Positions 1 to 7,708 of a DNA stretch of 64,000 bases are shown piece by piece. Origin of the DNA: Duganella phyllosphaerae (GTDB lineage: Bacteria > Pseudomonadota > Gammaproteobacteria > Burkholderiales > Burkholderiaceae_D); contig NZ_LROM01000091.1 in the NCBI RefSeq assembly GCF_001758785.1, positions 25,224 to 89,223 on the forward strand, given 5' to 3'. The notes beneath the pieces are model-generated. The model was not told the origin of the DNA. It searched no databases and was given only the letters and a program-made list of their open reading frames with translations. The translations under genes were made by a program, and so were the position numbers. How positions within the stretch are numbered: position 1 is the stretch's first letter; every line of letters begins with the position of its first letter.

Positions 1-1050
1 ACTGCCCAGTACGACGGCGCCATCGCCAACTACCTGACCAGCCTGGGCCCGGACCGCGCCCACGCCACCCGTGGCGCATATCCGAAGAACCTGAACGTGG
101 CGTTTGAAAAAGTGCAGGACATGCGTTACGGCGAAAATCCGCACCAGTCGGCCGCGTTCTACCGCGACGTGGTGGCAACGCCAGGCGCGCTGGCCAATTA
201 CCGCCAGCTGCAAGGCAAGGAACTGTCGTTCAACAATATCGCGGACGCCGATGCGGCGTGGGAATGCGTGAAGAGCATGGGTGGCTTCGACCAGAGCGCT
301 GCCTGCGTGATCGTCAAGCACGCCAACCCGTGCGGCGTGGCGCTCGGTAGCGATGCTGCCGACGCTTACAAGCGCGCGCTGCAAACCGACCCGACCTCGG
401 CGTTTGGCGGCATCATCGCCTTCAACGTGGAAGTCGATGCGGCCGCTGCCGTGGAACTGGCCAAGCTGTTCGTCGAAGTGCTGATCGCGCCGACCTTCTC
501 GGCCGAAGCCAAGCAAATCCTGTCGGCCAAGCAGAACGTGCGGCTGCTGGAAATTCCTTTGGATGCAGCCAATGCGGGCGTCAACGCGATGGACTTCAAG
601 CGCGTGGGTGGCGGCTTGCTGGTGCAGTCGGCCGATGCGAAAAATGTGCTGGTCGCCGACCTGAAAGTGGTCTCGAAGCTGCAGCCAACCCCGCAGCAAT
701 TGCAGGACATGATGTTTGCCTGGCGCGTGGCCAAGTACGTCAAATCGAACGCCATCGTCTTCTGCGGCAACAACATGACGCTGGGCGTGGGCGCCGGCCA
801 GATGAGCCGCATCGACTCGGCCCGCATCGCCTCGATCAAGGCGCAAAACGCCGGCCTGTCGCTCGCCGGTTCGGTGGTGGCGTCGGACGCGTTCTTCCCG
901 TTCCGCGATGGTCTCGACGTGGTGGTCGATGCCGGCGCGACCTGCGTGATTCACCCGGGCGGTTCGATGCGTGACCAGGAGGTGATTGATGCTGCTGACG
1001 AACGCGGCGTGGTGATGGTCTACACCGGCACCCGTCATTTCCGCCACTGA
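1..1050 (+). CDS. purH: Bifunctional AICAR transformylase / IMP cyclohydrolase, C-terminal part
   Basis: PurH catalyses the last two steps of de novo IMP synthesis in the cytoplasm. The reading frame is open from the first base of the window, so the 5' end, including the N-terminal cyclohydrolase domain, lies outside it. What is visible is the transformylase domain: the RYGENPHQ segment, the KHANPCG motif that carries the conserved Lys-His pair, FGGIIAFN, and the C-terminal TGTRHFRH tail typical of complete PurH proteins. The stop codon is at 1048-1050. A long intergenic hairpin repeat follows, and then ruvC. purH upstream of ruvC is a common betaproteobacterial arrangement. The identification is secure; only the N-terminus is missing. 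Confidence 0.97.
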   Translation, partial: TAQYDGAIANYLTSLGPDRAHATRGAYPKNLNVAFEKVQDMRYGENPHQSAAFYRDVVATPGALANYRQLQGKELSFNNIADADAAWECVKSMGGFDQSAACVIVKHANPCGVALGSDAADAYKRALQTDPTSAFGGIIAFNVEVDAAAAVELAKLFVEVLIAPTFSAEAKQILSAKQNVRLLEIPLDAANAGVNAMDFKRVGGGLLVQSADAKNVLVADLKVVSKLQPTPQQLQDMMFAWRVAKYVKSNAIVFCGNNMTLGVGAGQMSRIDSARIASIKAQNAGLSLAGSVVASDAFFPFRDGLDVVVDAGATCVIHPGGSMRDQEVIDAADERGVVMVYTGTRHFRH

Positions 1051-1052
1051 TC

Positions 1053-1149
1053 GGCTGTCGTAAACCGCGCGCAGCGTCGTTGCGCCGGTTCGCCGTGCTC
1101 ACGCGGTGTCTTCAACGGCGCGCCTCGCTGCACACGGTTTGCGACAGCC
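1053..1149. repeat. Long imperfect hairpin repeat between purH and ruvC
   Basis: Two arms of about 24 bases (1053-1076 and 1126-1149) are inverted copies with three mismatches. They begin GGCTGTCG and end CGACAGCC. Between and partly within them lies a 55-base core (1074-1128) that also occurs, at about 70 percent identity by eye, in each unit of the tandem repeat at 7553-7682. It starts GCGTCGTTGC and ends CTCGC in every copy. It has no coding potential of its own. It could end purH transcription or protect the mRNA 3' end, but there is no T-tract. Confidence 0.7.
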
Positions 1150-1172
1150 TCTGATGCCGCTACTGCTTTTTC

Positions 1173-1198
1173 GTCATTCCTGCATTCGCAGGAATGAC
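1173..1198. repeat. REP-type palindrome
   Basis: A perfect 11-bp inverted repeat, GTCATTCCTGC and its complement, with a four-base ATTC loop. It has the GTCATTCC...GGAATGAC form of proteobacterial REP elements. Similar elements lie at 34775-34802 and 50438-50545. Confidence 0.8.
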
Positions 1199-1229
1199 TC
1201 ACCATCGCGCTTTTCGCCGTTTGCCATAG

Positions 1230-1235
1230 TACAAT
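1230..1235 (+). promoter_or_regulatory. Possible -10 element of ruvC, leaderless arrangement
   Basis: TACAAT lies only six bases before the ruvC ATG at 1242. A start site about seven bases downstream of this element would fall on or next to the start codon. No Shine-Dalgarno sequence is present in that gap. No convincing -35 element is visible, so this is a candidate only. Confidence 0.4.
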
Positions 1236-1241
1236 CCCCGC

Positions 1242-1814
1242 ATGATCATTCTCGGCATCGACCCCGGCCTGCGCACCACCGGCTTTGGCGTCATCCACAA
1301 GCAGGGCGCCAAGTTGCGCTACATCGCTTCCGGCACCATCAAGAGCGGCGAGGGCAACTTGCCCACGCGTCTCAAGGTGATCCTGGACGGCGTGGCTGAA
1401 GTCGCGCGCATTTACCAGCCCGAGTGCTCGGCCATCGAGCAGGTGTTCGTCAACGTCAATCCGCAATCGACCCTGCTGCTGGGCCAGGCGCGGGGGGCGG
1501 CGATTTGCGCGCTGGTGTCGGCCAACCTGGCGGTGGCCGAATATTCGCCCACCCAGATCAAGCAGGCAGTCGTGGGCACCGGCCGCGCCGTCAAGTCGCA
1601 GGTGCAGGACATGGTGGCGCGCCTGCTGTCGCTGCCCGGCCTGCCCGGCACCGATGCTGCCGATGCGCTCGGCATCGCCATTTGCCACGCCCACAGCCGT
1701 GAAACGCTGACCCTGATCGCCAGCGCCGGCATCAAGACCACCACGGCAGGTGCTACCGCGCCTGGTGGCCCGCTGGCCGGCATGCGCATGAAGCGCGGCC
1801 GCCTGGTCGGTTAA
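1242..1814 (+). CDS. ruvC: Crossover junction endodeoxyribonuclease RuvC
   Basis: RuvC resolves Holliday junctions by paired nicks within the RuvABC resolvasome. The 190-residue product has the usual family length. The four catalytic acids sit at the positions known from E. coli RuvC: Asp7 in [10 protein letters not shown], Glu66 in SAIEQVF, and Asp138 and Asp141 in GTDAADALG. The start is the ATG at 1242; the open frame has no better upstream start. ruvA begins 30 bases after the stop, so the two probably share a transcript. The gap between a TACAAT box and the ATG is very short, which suggests a leaderless or nearly leaderless mRNA. Confidence 0.97.
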   Translation: MIILGIDPGLRTTGFGVIHKQGAKLRYIASGTIKSGEGNLPTRLKVILDGVAEVARIYQPECSAIEQVFVNVNPQSTLLLGQARGAAICALVSANLAVAEYSPTQIKQAVVGTGRAVKSQVQDMVARLLSLPGLPGTDAADALGIAICHAHSRETLTLIASAGIKTTTAGATAPGGPLAGMRMKRGRLVG

Positions 1815-1843
1815 TCCACACAAACTCACAAGGTCTCCACACG

Positions 1844-2425
1844 ATGATCGGTCGTCTCTCCGGTATTTTGCTCGAAAAAAATCCGCCGCAATTGCTGGTC
1901 GATTGCGGCGGCGTCGGCTACGAAGTCGATGTCTCGATGAGCACGTTTTATAACCTGCCCAACGTCGGCGAAAAGGTGGTGCTGTTTACCCACCAAGCCA
2001 TCCGCGAAGACGCCCATCTCCTGTTCGGCTTCGGCCATGCCGACGAGCGCGCCGTGTTTCGCCTGCTTATCAAGATCAGCGGCGTCGGTGCGCGCACCGC
2101 GCTGTCGATCCTGTCCGGCATGTCGATCGCCGACCTGGCCCAGGCGGTGACCTTGCAGGAATCGGGCCGCCTGATCAAGGTGCCCGGCATCGGCAAGAAA
2201 ACCGCCGAACGCCTGCTGCTCGAACTCAAGGGCAAGCTCGGCCCGGACCTGGGCAGCGCTGGCGGCGCGCCCTCGGTGCCCGACGCGCAATCGGACATCC
2301 TCAACGCGCTGCTGGCGCTGGGCTACTCCGACAAGGAAGCGCTGCTGGCGCTCAAGACCGTCCCGGCCGGCGCCGGTGTGTCGGATGGTATCAAGCAGGC
2401 GTTGAAAGCGCTGTCGAAGGGGTGA
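1844..2425 (+). CDS. ruvA: Holliday junction branch migration protein RuvA
   Basis: RuvA binds the four-way junction as a tetramer and loads the RuvB motor. The 193-residue product begins MIGRLSGIL, the classic RuvA start. It has the two helix-hairpin-helix segments ([17 protein letters not shown] and [19 protein letters not shown]) and a C-terminal three-helix domain that contacts RuvB ([16 protein letters not shown]). Normally ruvB follows at once. Here a two-gene cassette of about 0.9 kb intervenes, so RuvA and RuvB expression may be coupled through those genes or uncoupled by them. Confidence 0.97.
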   Translation: MIGRLSGILLEKNPPQLLVDCGGVGYEVDVSMSTFYNLPNVGEKVVLFTHQAIREDAHLLFGFGHADERAVFRLLIKISGVGARTALSILSGMSIADLAQAVTLQESGRLIKVPGIGKKTAERLLLELKGKLGPDLGSAGGAPSVPDAQSDILNALLALGYSDKEALLALKTVPAGAGVSDGIKQALKALSKG

Positions 2426-2508
2426 CATAGCTCAAATGTGCATGCTTGTCGGTGCTGGAGCCGCAGCCTACGCTCGAAGGTTGTTAGTGAGCCTGGGTGG
2501 AGGGCTGC

Positions 2509-3216
2509 ATGGACAAGCCGACACGTTATCCCTGGGGCGGTTTTCCCGATGTGCTGATGCACGCGCCCGAATTGTTCGTCAAAAAGCATCGCGCTTATGC
2601 GGCAGCCAAGGCAGGCAATTTGGCCGCAGCGGTGGAACTGGTGCTGGAGGCGCTATCGTTACAAGTGCTGGAACAGCTATGGCGCTTGTTTGACCACCAT
2701 CATCCAGCACTCGCCAGCGTTCATGCGGAAGAAGCGCAAGGCACGAATGCCATCGGCGAAGCGATGGCCACCGTCATCGCCACCAAGCTCAATTGGCGTT
2801 ATGAGCGCGAGGTCATCCAGATCAACAAGGTCAGCCATACCGGCGCGAGCGGATTCGCCCGGCTGCGCGGGCAGGCACTTTTCGGTGGCAGCGCTCGATC
2901 TGGCCTACACTACGTGTTGGTGGACGACTTTATCGGTCAGGGCGGCACGTTGGCCAACTTGCGCGGCCACATGATGGCGCAGGGCGCGCATGTGATAGGC
3001 GCGACCGTTCTGACAGGTAAGGACTATTCTGCGCGTCTGACGCCTGCCCGGGGGCAGATTGATGAGTTAAGGAGAAAACATGGCCACATCGAAAACTGGT
3101 GGTATCGACGTTTTGGATTCGGTTTCGACTGCCTTACCGCCTCCGAAGCCCGATATCTCTGCCGAACTCCAACGAGCGAAAGAATCATTACGAACCTGGA
3201 AGCGGCTGATAGCTGA
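2509..3216 (+). CDS. Phosphoribosyltransferase-like protein, cassette inside the ruv locus
   Basis: The product has 235 residues. Around residues 137-148 it carries LVDDFIGQGGTL, which fits the PRPP-binding signature of type I phosphoribosyltransferases (hydrophobic residues, two acids, then a Gly/Thr loop). Downstream lie a VLTGKDYSARL segment and a C-terminal FGFDCLTASEARYL stretch. The substrate cannot be read from the sequence; nucleobase salvage or a ComF-like role is possible. I chose the ATG at 2509, which follows GGAGG at 2499-2503, over a GTG four codons upstream. The last 137 bases overlap the next gene in another frame. The gene lies between ruvA and ruvB, where most relatives have nothing, and its base composition is less GC-rich than its neighbours. 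Acquisition by transfer is an inference. Confidence 0.75.
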   Translation: MDKPTRYPWGGFPDVLMHAPELFVKKHRAYAAAKAGNLAAAVELVLEALSLQVLEQLWRLFDHHHPALASVHAEEAQGTNAIGEAMATVIATKLNWRYEREVIQINKVSHTGASGFARLRGQALFGGSARSGLHYVLVDDFIGQGGTLANLRGHMMAQGAHVIGATVLTGKDYSARLTPARGQIDELRRKHGHIENWWYRRFGFGFDCLTASEARYLCRTPTSERIITNLEAADS

Positions 3217-3385
3217 AGGCAAGGTAGAATCGCTGGTTGTGCAGCTGCCTGCTTCGCCCGATACGGATCAACCGAATCAACCGGTACGCATGCTGTCACC
3301 GCTAGAGCAGGAGCAATTACGTGCCACCAAGAAAGCGGCAGGCGCGTACGTCGAGCGCATATTAAATACCACCCCAACCAAGTAA
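3080..3385 (+). CDS. Small protein of unknown function overlapping the phosphoribosyltransferase gene
   Basis: This 101-residue product has no family that I recognise. Its start is well supported: AAGGAG at 3069-3074 lies five bases before the ATG at 3080. It begins inside the phosphoribosyltransferase gene and overlaps it by 137 bases in a different frame, which is long for bacterial genes. The N-terminus is rich in Ser, Thr and Pro. The middle has a charged, probably helical segment (ELQRAKESLRTWKRLIAEGK), and the C-terminus is again helical. There is no signal peptide, membrane segment or catalytic motif. It ends just three bases before ruvB. The tight linkage suggests a partner of the phosphoribosyltransferase-like protein; that is inference only. 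Confidence 0.6.
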   Translation: MATSKTGGIDVLDSVSTALPPPKPDISAELQRAKESLRTWKRLIAEGKVESLVVQLPASPDTDQPNQPVRMLSPLEQEQLRATKKAAGAYVERILNTTPTK

Positions 3386-3388
3386 CGA

Positions 3389-4447
3389 ATGAGCATCCAG
3401 ACCGACAGCTTCACCGAACAGCGCATTATCGACGCGGCGCCCACGTCGCCCAACGAAGAGGCCATCGAACGGGCGTTGCGTCCCAAGCTCCTCGATGAAT
3501 ATGTCGGGCAGTCCAAGATCCGCGACCAGCTCGAGATCTTTATCGCCGCTGCGCGCAACCGCAAGGAGGCGCTCGACCACACGTTGCTGTTCGGCCCGCC
3601 CGGTCTCGGTAAAACCACGCTGGCCAACATCATTGCGCGCGAGATGGGCGTGAACCTGCGCCAGACCTCGGGCCCGGTGCTCGAGCGTCCCGGCGACCTG
3701 GCGGCCATACTCACCAACCTCGAAGCCAACGACGTGCTGTTCATCGACGAGATCCACCGCCTGTCGCCGGTGGTCGAAGAAATTCTGTACCCGGCGCTCG
3801 AGGACTACCAGATCGACATCATGATCGGCGAGGGCCCGGCCGCGCGCTCGGTCAAGCTCGACCTGCAGCCGTTCACGCTGGTCGGCGCCACCACCCGCGC
3901 CGGCATGTTGACCAACCCGCTGCGCGACCGTTTCGGCATCGTGGCCCGCCTCGAGTTCTACAATACCGAGGAACTGACCAAGATCGTCACCCGCAGTGCG
4001 GCACTGCTCAAGGCCAATATCCACCCCGACGGCGCGGTGGAAATCGCCCGCCGCGCCCGTGGCACGCCGCGTATCGCCAACCGCCTGCTGCGCCGCGTGC
4101 GCGATTACGCTGAAGTCAAAAGCAATGGCGACATCACCAAGGCCACGGCCGACGCCGCACTGGTCATGCTCGACGTCGATACCGTCGGCTTCGACGTCAT
4201 GGACCGCAAGCTGCTCGAAGCGGTGCTGTTCAAGTTCGGCGGCGGCCCGGTGGGCGTCGGCAACCTGGCTGCGGCCATCGGCGAAGCGGCCGACACCATC
4301 GAGGACGTACTTGAACCGTATTTGATCCAGCAGGGCTTTTTGCAGCGCACGCCGCGCGGGCGGGTGGCCACGCCTGCCGCGTACCGCCACTTTGGCGTGA
4401 CGCCCCCGCGCACCAGCCCCAACGGCGAACTGTGGACGGACCTGTGA
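3389..4447 (+). CDS. ruvB: Holliday junction branch migration DNA helicase RuvB
   Basis: RuvB is the hexameric AAA+ motor that drives branch migration with RuvA. The 352-residue product has the expected length. It shows Walker A (GPPGLGKTT), Walker B (LFIDEIHR), sensor 1 (GATTRAG), the arginine-finger region ([13 protein letters not shown]) and a C-terminal winged helix ending near [13 protein letters not shown]. The ATG at 3389 lies three bases after the stop of the small cassette gene. The stop overlaps the start of the next gene by one base (TGATG), so translation is probably coupled. Confidence 0.97.
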   Translation: MSIQTDSFTEQRIIDAAPTSPNEEAIERALRPKLLDEYVGQSKIRDQLEIFIAAARNRKEALDHTLLFGPPGLGKTTLANIIAREMGVNLRQTSGPVLERPGDLAAILTNLEANDVLFIDEIHRLSPVVEEILYPALEDYQIDIMIGEGPAARSVKLDLQPFTLVGATTRAGMLTNPLRDRFGIVARLEFYNTEELTKIVTRSAALLKANIHPDGAVEIARRARGTPRIANRLLRRVRDYAEVKSNGDITKATADAALVMLDVDTVGFDVMDRKLLEAVLFKFGGGPVGVGNLAAAIGEAADTIEDVLEPYLIQQGFLQRTPRGRVATPAAYRHFGVTPPRTSPNGELWTDL

Positions 4448-4905
4448 TGCAGATCTGGGTCGATGCCGATGCCTGCCCGGCCGTGGTCAAGGACATCCTG
4501 TACCGCGTGGCAGACCGCATGCAGTTGCAGGTCACGCTGGTGGCCAACCAGTTACTGCGGGTGCCACCGTCGCGGTTCATCCGCTCGGTGCAAGTGCCGT
4601 CCGGCGCCGACGTGGCCGACCAGGAAATCGTGCGCCTCCTGGCGCCCGGCGACCTGGTGGTGACCGGCGACATTCCACTGGCGTCAGACGTGTTGAAGAA
4701 GGGCGGTTATGCGCTGAATCCGCGCGGCGAGTTCTACACCAACGACAATATCGCCCAGATGCTGACCATGCGCGCCTTCATGGACGAGCTGCGCGGCAGC
4801 GGCGTCGATACCGGCGGCCCGGCCGCGTTCAGCCAGAGCGACCGCCAGAGCTTTGCCAACAGCCTGGATCGGCACTTGCGCAAGCACGCCACGCCGTCGG
4901 CTTAG
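4447..4905 (+). CDS. yaiI: UPF0178 (YaiI/YqxD) family protein
   Basis: This is a 152-residue UPF0178 protein. The hallmark start [11 protein letters not shown] is present, followed by [20 protein letters not shown] and [23 protein letters not shown]. The family resembles PIN/NYN-type nuclease folds with clustered acidic residues (Asp6, Asp8), but no activity is firmly established. The ATG at 4447 overlaps the ruvB stop by one base, so I preferred it to an upstream start inside ruvB. The gene converges on the DUF454 gene and the two ends overlap by three bases. Confidence 0.9.
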   Translation: MQIWVDADACPAVVKDILYRVADRMQLQVTLVANQLLRVPPSRFIRSVQVPSGADVADQEIVRLLAPGDLVVTGDIPLASDVLKKGGYALNPRGEFYTNDNIAQMLTMRAFMDELRGSGVDTGGPAAFSQSDRQSFANSLDRHLRKHATPSA

Positions 4906-5279
4906 CCAGGCTTTTTGGGCACCATGGTCGGCACGAAGCGCGTCAGATAAATCGTCACACCGGCGCCGATCACCACCAGCAGCACTTGCAGTGCCGGCAG
5001 GTGCTGCAGGCGCCACAGCGAATACCCCATCGAGCACCACATGAAGATCAGCACCCAGACCTTGGCGCGCAGCGGCATGCCGTGGCCGTTTTCGTAGTCG
5101 CGCAGGTATTTGCCGAACACGCGGTTGGTTTGCAGCCAATTGTGCATGCGCGAGGAACCGCGTGCGAAGCAGGCGGACGCGAGCAGCAGGAACGGCGTGG
5201 TGGGCAGCAATGGTAGGAAGATGCCCAGCACGCCCAGCGCCACGGCGATCCATCCCACCAGGATCAGAAATATTTTCAT
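4902..5279 (-). CDS. DUF454 (YbaN) family inner-membrane protein
   Basis: A short DUF454 membrane protein of 125 residues from the ATG at 5279; a GTG nine codons upstream is less likely. It opens with [19 protein letters not shown] and the family motif [21 protein letters not shown]. One N-terminal hydrophobic hairpin and two C-terminal membrane segments are visible, with a polar loop ([17 protein letters not shown]) between them. The family is widespread but its function is unknown. It is transcribed away from the ThuA gene; the divergent promoter region of about 100 bases holds the operator at 5343-5354. Confidence 0.88.
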   Translation of the reverse strand: MKIFLILVGWIAVALGVLGIFLPLLPTTPFLLLASACFARGSSRMHNWLQTNRVFGKYLRDYENGHGMPLRAKVWVLIFMWCSMGYSLWRLQHLPALQVLLVVIGAGVTIYLTRFVPTMVPKKPG

Positions 5280-5324
5280 CGTCGCGAATCGTAACACCTG
5301 TATCACTTGCGCAGAGAAAACGGG

Positions 5325-5330
5325 TATATT
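5325..5330 (+). promoter_or_regulatory. Possible -10 element of the ThuA-like gene
   Basis: TATATT lies 13 bases before the palindromic operator at 5343-5354. This spacing would place the operator at or just after the transcription start, a normal position for LacI-type repression. No good -35 element stands out upstream. Confidence 0.4.
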
Positions 5331-5342
5331 GGACGGTCCGAT

Positions 5343-5354
5343 GTTAGCGCTAAC
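5343..5354. promoter_or_regulatory. LacI/GalR-type operator palindrome
   Basis: GTTAGCGCTAAC is a perfect 12-bp palindrome with a central CG, the pattern bound by many LacI/GalR-family sugar regulators. It lies 26 bases before the ThuA-like ATG and just downstream of a possible -10 element. Binding here should block transcription. No LacI-family gene lies in the window, so the regulator must be encoded elsewhere. Confidence 0.7.
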
Positions 5355-5380
5355 TAAGTAAAAAATTCACGGAGACAACC

Positions 5381-6169
5381 ATGCGAAAAATCCTGCAGGC
5401 CCTCATGTCCATTTTGGCCATCGCCGCCTTGCTGCTGGCCGCGCCCAGCCGCGCCGACAACCAGTACAAGATCCTGGTGTTCGCCATGCCCGGCAAATAC
5501 CATTACGAATACATCCCGATTGCCCGCGACAGCCTGGAAAAACTGGGCAAGCTGCACTCGTTCGAGGTGGTGTACACGCATCGTCCCGAGATGTTCGATG
5601 GCGACTTGAAGCAATACGCCACCATCGTGTTCCTCAACACGCCCGGGGAAGAGCTCAGCGAAGCGCGCCGTAAAAAATTCGAGGACTATATGCGCAGCGG
5701 CGGCAACGCCATGCTGGTGCACCGCTCGTTGATCATTGCGCCCAACACCTGGCCATGGTTCGAGAAGCTGATCGGTCGCCGGGTGGGCAACCACCCGATG
5801 CTGCAAACCGGCGTGGCCTACGTGGTCGATAAAAAGTTTCCGGCCACGTTCGGCATACCCGAGCGCTGGATCTGGAGCGACGAGTGGTACATCTTCGACA
5901 ATCCGCACGATATCGCGATCCACCCGGTACTGAACGTCGATGAAAGCACCTACGACCCGACCAAAATCTGGCCCGGCCAGACCACCCAGGGCATGGGCCG
6001 CGACCACCCGGTAGCGTGGTATCACACGCTGGAAGGTTCCCAACAAGGCGGCCGGGTATTCGTCACCGCGCTGGGCCACAACGGCGAGATGTACCGCGAC
6101 CCGCAATACCTGGCGCACCTGCTGGGCGGCATTTACTGGACCGCCACCGGCAAGGGCATCGCGCCATAA
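5381..6169 (+). CDS. Secreted ThuA-like domain protein
   Basis: This 262-residue protein begins with a clear Sec signal peptide (MRKILQALMSILAIAALLLA, cleavage near APSRA-DN). The rest is a ThuA-like, class I glutamine amidotransferase-like fold: KILVFAMPGKYHYEYIPIA, the FLNTPGEELSEARRKKFEDY strand-helix unit, GGNAMLVHRS, and near the C-terminus HPVAWYHTLEGSQQGGRVF and ALGHNGEMYRDPQYLAHL. ThuA-like proteins are linked to trehalose and other sugar catabolism, but the biochemical activity is unclear. GGAG is present eight bases before the ATG at 5381. A LacI-type operator just upstream supports control by a sugar-responsive repressor. Confidence 0.85.
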   Translation: MRKILQALMSILAIAALLLAAPSRADNQYKILVFAMPGKYHYEYIPIARDSLEKLGKLHSFEVVYTHRPEMFDGDLKQYATIVFLNTPGEELSEARRKKFEDYMRSGGNAMLVHRSLIIAPNTWPWFEKLIGRRVGNHPMLQTGVAYVVDKKFPATFGIPERWIWSDEWYIFDNPHDIAIHPVLNVDESTYDPTKIWPGQTTQGMGRDHPVAWYHTLEGSQQGGRVFVTALGHNGEMYRDPQYLAHLLGGIYWTATGKGIAP

Positions 6170-6301
6170 CTATTGCGCCACCAGCTCCACCTGCCGGTTG
6201 AGCGCGCGGCCCGGTTCGGCGTGGTTGCTGGCCACCGGCGCGTAGTTGGCGCTGCCGTGCGCCAGCAGGCGCATCGAAGGTCCGCCTGCAGCCTGCGTTA
6301 G
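6170..6301 (-). pseudogene. Remnant of an OmpA-like C-terminal domain
   Basis: On the minus strand about 43 codons encode the end of an OmpA-type peptidoglycan-binding domain: RLLAHGSANYAPVASN followed by GRALNRQVEL and a stop at 6170-6172. This matches the family pattern (GxG..PVASN...GRAxNRRVEL). The similarity stops where the DUF2147 gene ends at 6298, so the rest of the gene is gone. A short in-frame ATG exists at 6274, but the product would lack most of the domain. I take it as a truncated relic left by a deletion. It ends directly at the 3' end of the ThuA gene. Confidence 0.65.
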
Positions 6302-6756
6302 TCCTGCCGCACCCAGGTCTGCGAGCGGCCCAGCATCGGCGTGCCGATGTAGCCGCGCACGCTCAGTTTCTTGCCGCCGTCGGTCAGGTGCATCTTGCTC
6401 TTGTAGGTTTTGCCCTTGGCCGGGTCGAGAATTTCGCCGCCCGTGTATTCGTCGCCGTCTTTCTTCAGTCCGGTGAGGATCACCATGCCGGTGATCGGCT
6501 GGTCCTTCTTGGCGCCTTCGCATTTTACGCACAGCGGATTCTGGTCTTCGCCGGCGTCGCGGTACAGTTTTTCGATCTGGCCTTGCAGCACGCCGTTGGT
6601 GTCGGTGATGCGGATCAGCGCCTTGGGCTTGTTGGTTTCGTCGTCGATGTTTTGCCACAGTCCCACCGGCGAGGCCAGGTCGGCGGCGTGGGCAAGCGGG
6701 GCTGCAAAAGCGAACAGGGCGGTAGCGGCGGCAGCGGTGGCGGCAAGCAGTTTCAT
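6298..6756 (-). CDS. DUF2147 family secreted protein
   Basis: A 152-residue exported protein. The signal peptide runs from MKLLAATAAAATALFAFA to a likely cleavage after LAHA-AD. The mature part is a DUF2147 domain: PVGLWQNIDDETNKPKALIRI, a CVKCEGAKKDQPITGMVIL stretch with a CxxC pair, and GGEILDPAKGKTYKSKMHL followed by LSVRGYIGTPMLGRSQTW. The function is unknown; many relatives sit in periplasmic or stress-related loci. I chose the ATG at 6756, with GGAG six bases upstream, over a start nine codons further up. It is divergent from the YheO-type regulator. Confidence 0.88.
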   Translation of the reverse strand: MKLLAATAAAATALFAFAAPLAHAADLASPVGLWQNIDDETNKPKALIRITDTNGVLQGQIEKLYRDAGEDQNPLCVKCEGAKKDQPITGMVILTGLKKDGDEYTGGEILDPAKGKTYKSKMHLTDGGKKLSVRGYIGTPMLGRSQTWVRQD

Positions 6757-6916
6757 GATCGGTCTCCAATGGTTGTTGTGCAACCATTATACGAACTGTG
6801 CTGCGCAACAGGGCTGCGGCGCGCTGGATTAGAGGATGACATCGAAACGCTGCACCACGGGCCTCGACACGGGAAGGGTATTGTACAAAAAGTCCAAAAC
6901 AAGATAAAATGTTTTG

Positions 6917-7543
6917 ATGAAAAAGACTTCCGAACACCACAACCTGCTGGCCCAGTTGCAGCAGGTGGCCGATGGCCTGGGCAAGACCCTGGCGCCTTTT
7001 TGCGAAGTGGTGCTGCACGACCTGACCGAGCCGGACCACGCCATCCTGGCGATCCATAACAACCTGTCCGGGCGTAGCGTGGGCGAACCCGCCACCGAGC
7101 TGGGCCTGGCGCGCGCCGCCGACCCAGGCGTCGACCAGGTGATCGCCAACTACCCGAACACCTTTCCCGACGGCCGCCTGGCCAAGAGCACGTCGGTCGG
7201 CATCAAGGACAGCGACGGGCGCTACGTGGCCGCGCTGTGCCTGAACGTCGATCTCACCGTGTTCCGCAGCCTCAACACCATGCTCACGCAATTCGGCAGC
7301 GTCGATAGGGCCGCTGCCGTCAACGACACGCTGCAACCCACCGGGGCCGAAGCCATCCGCCTGCGCATCGACGACTTCGCCGCCCGCCACGGCACCACCC
7401 CGCGCGCGCTCAAGACCGACGAGCGCCGCGCGCTGATGGGTGAGCTCAAGGACAGTGGGCTGTCCGACGTGAGGCGGGCGATGGATATCGTTGCCGCGTA
7501 TCTTAACGTCTCCCGCGCCACCGTCTACAACGATGCCCGCTAA
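6917..7543 (+). CDS. YheO-type PAS / helix-turn-helix transcriptional regulator
   Basis: This 208-residue protein matches the YheO/DauR family. Residues about 10-120 form the PAS-like YheO domain (LAPFCEVVLHDLTEPDHAILAI, then NYPNTFPDGRLAKSTSVGIKDSDGRYVAALCLN). The C-terminus has a DNA-binding helix-turn-helix (DVRRAMDIVAAYLNVSRATVYN). Relatives control amino-acid catabolism; DauR controls D-arginine use. The PLP-dependent ammonia-lyase gene lies 165 bases downstream on the same strand, so it is the likely target. I took the ATG at 6917; the open frame extends one codon further to a TTG. Confidence 0.9.
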   Translation: MKKTSEHHNLLAQLQQVADGLGKTLAPFCEVVLHDLTEPDHAILAIHNNLSGRSVGEPATELGLARAADPGVDQVIANYPNTFPDGRLAKSTSVGIKDSDGRYVAALCLNVDLTVFRSLNTMLTQFGSVDRAAAVNDTLQPTGAEAIRLRIDDFAARHGTTPRALKTDERRALMGELKDSGLSDVRRAMDIVAAYLNVSRATVYNDAR

Positions 7544-7552
7544 AAGCGCGGC

Positions 7553-7682
7553 CAGGGCGTCGTTGCAGCCCCTTGCCGTGCGTTCGCACTGTCTGCGGCG
7601 CTGCGCCTCGCCCTGACCAGGGCGTCGTTGCAGCGCCTTGCCTTGCGTTCGCACTGTCTGCGGCGCTGCGCCTTGCCCTGAC
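7553..7682. repeat. Two-copy 65-bp tandem repeat, hairpin-forming
   Basis: Units 7553-7617 and 7618-7682 are head to tail and differ at only three positions. Each begins CAGGGCGTCGTTGCAG and ends GCCCTGAC. The two ends of each unit are inverted copies (CAGGGCG at one end, CGCCCTG or TGCCCTG at the other), so each can fold into a long hairpin. The core of each unit is related to 1074-1128. The repeat fills the gap between the YheO-type regulator and the ammonia-lyase gene and may attenuate read-through or stabilise mRNA. Confidence 0.85.
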
Positions 7683-7708
7683 CACGCTTTACAACTAAAG
7701 GAAGAATC

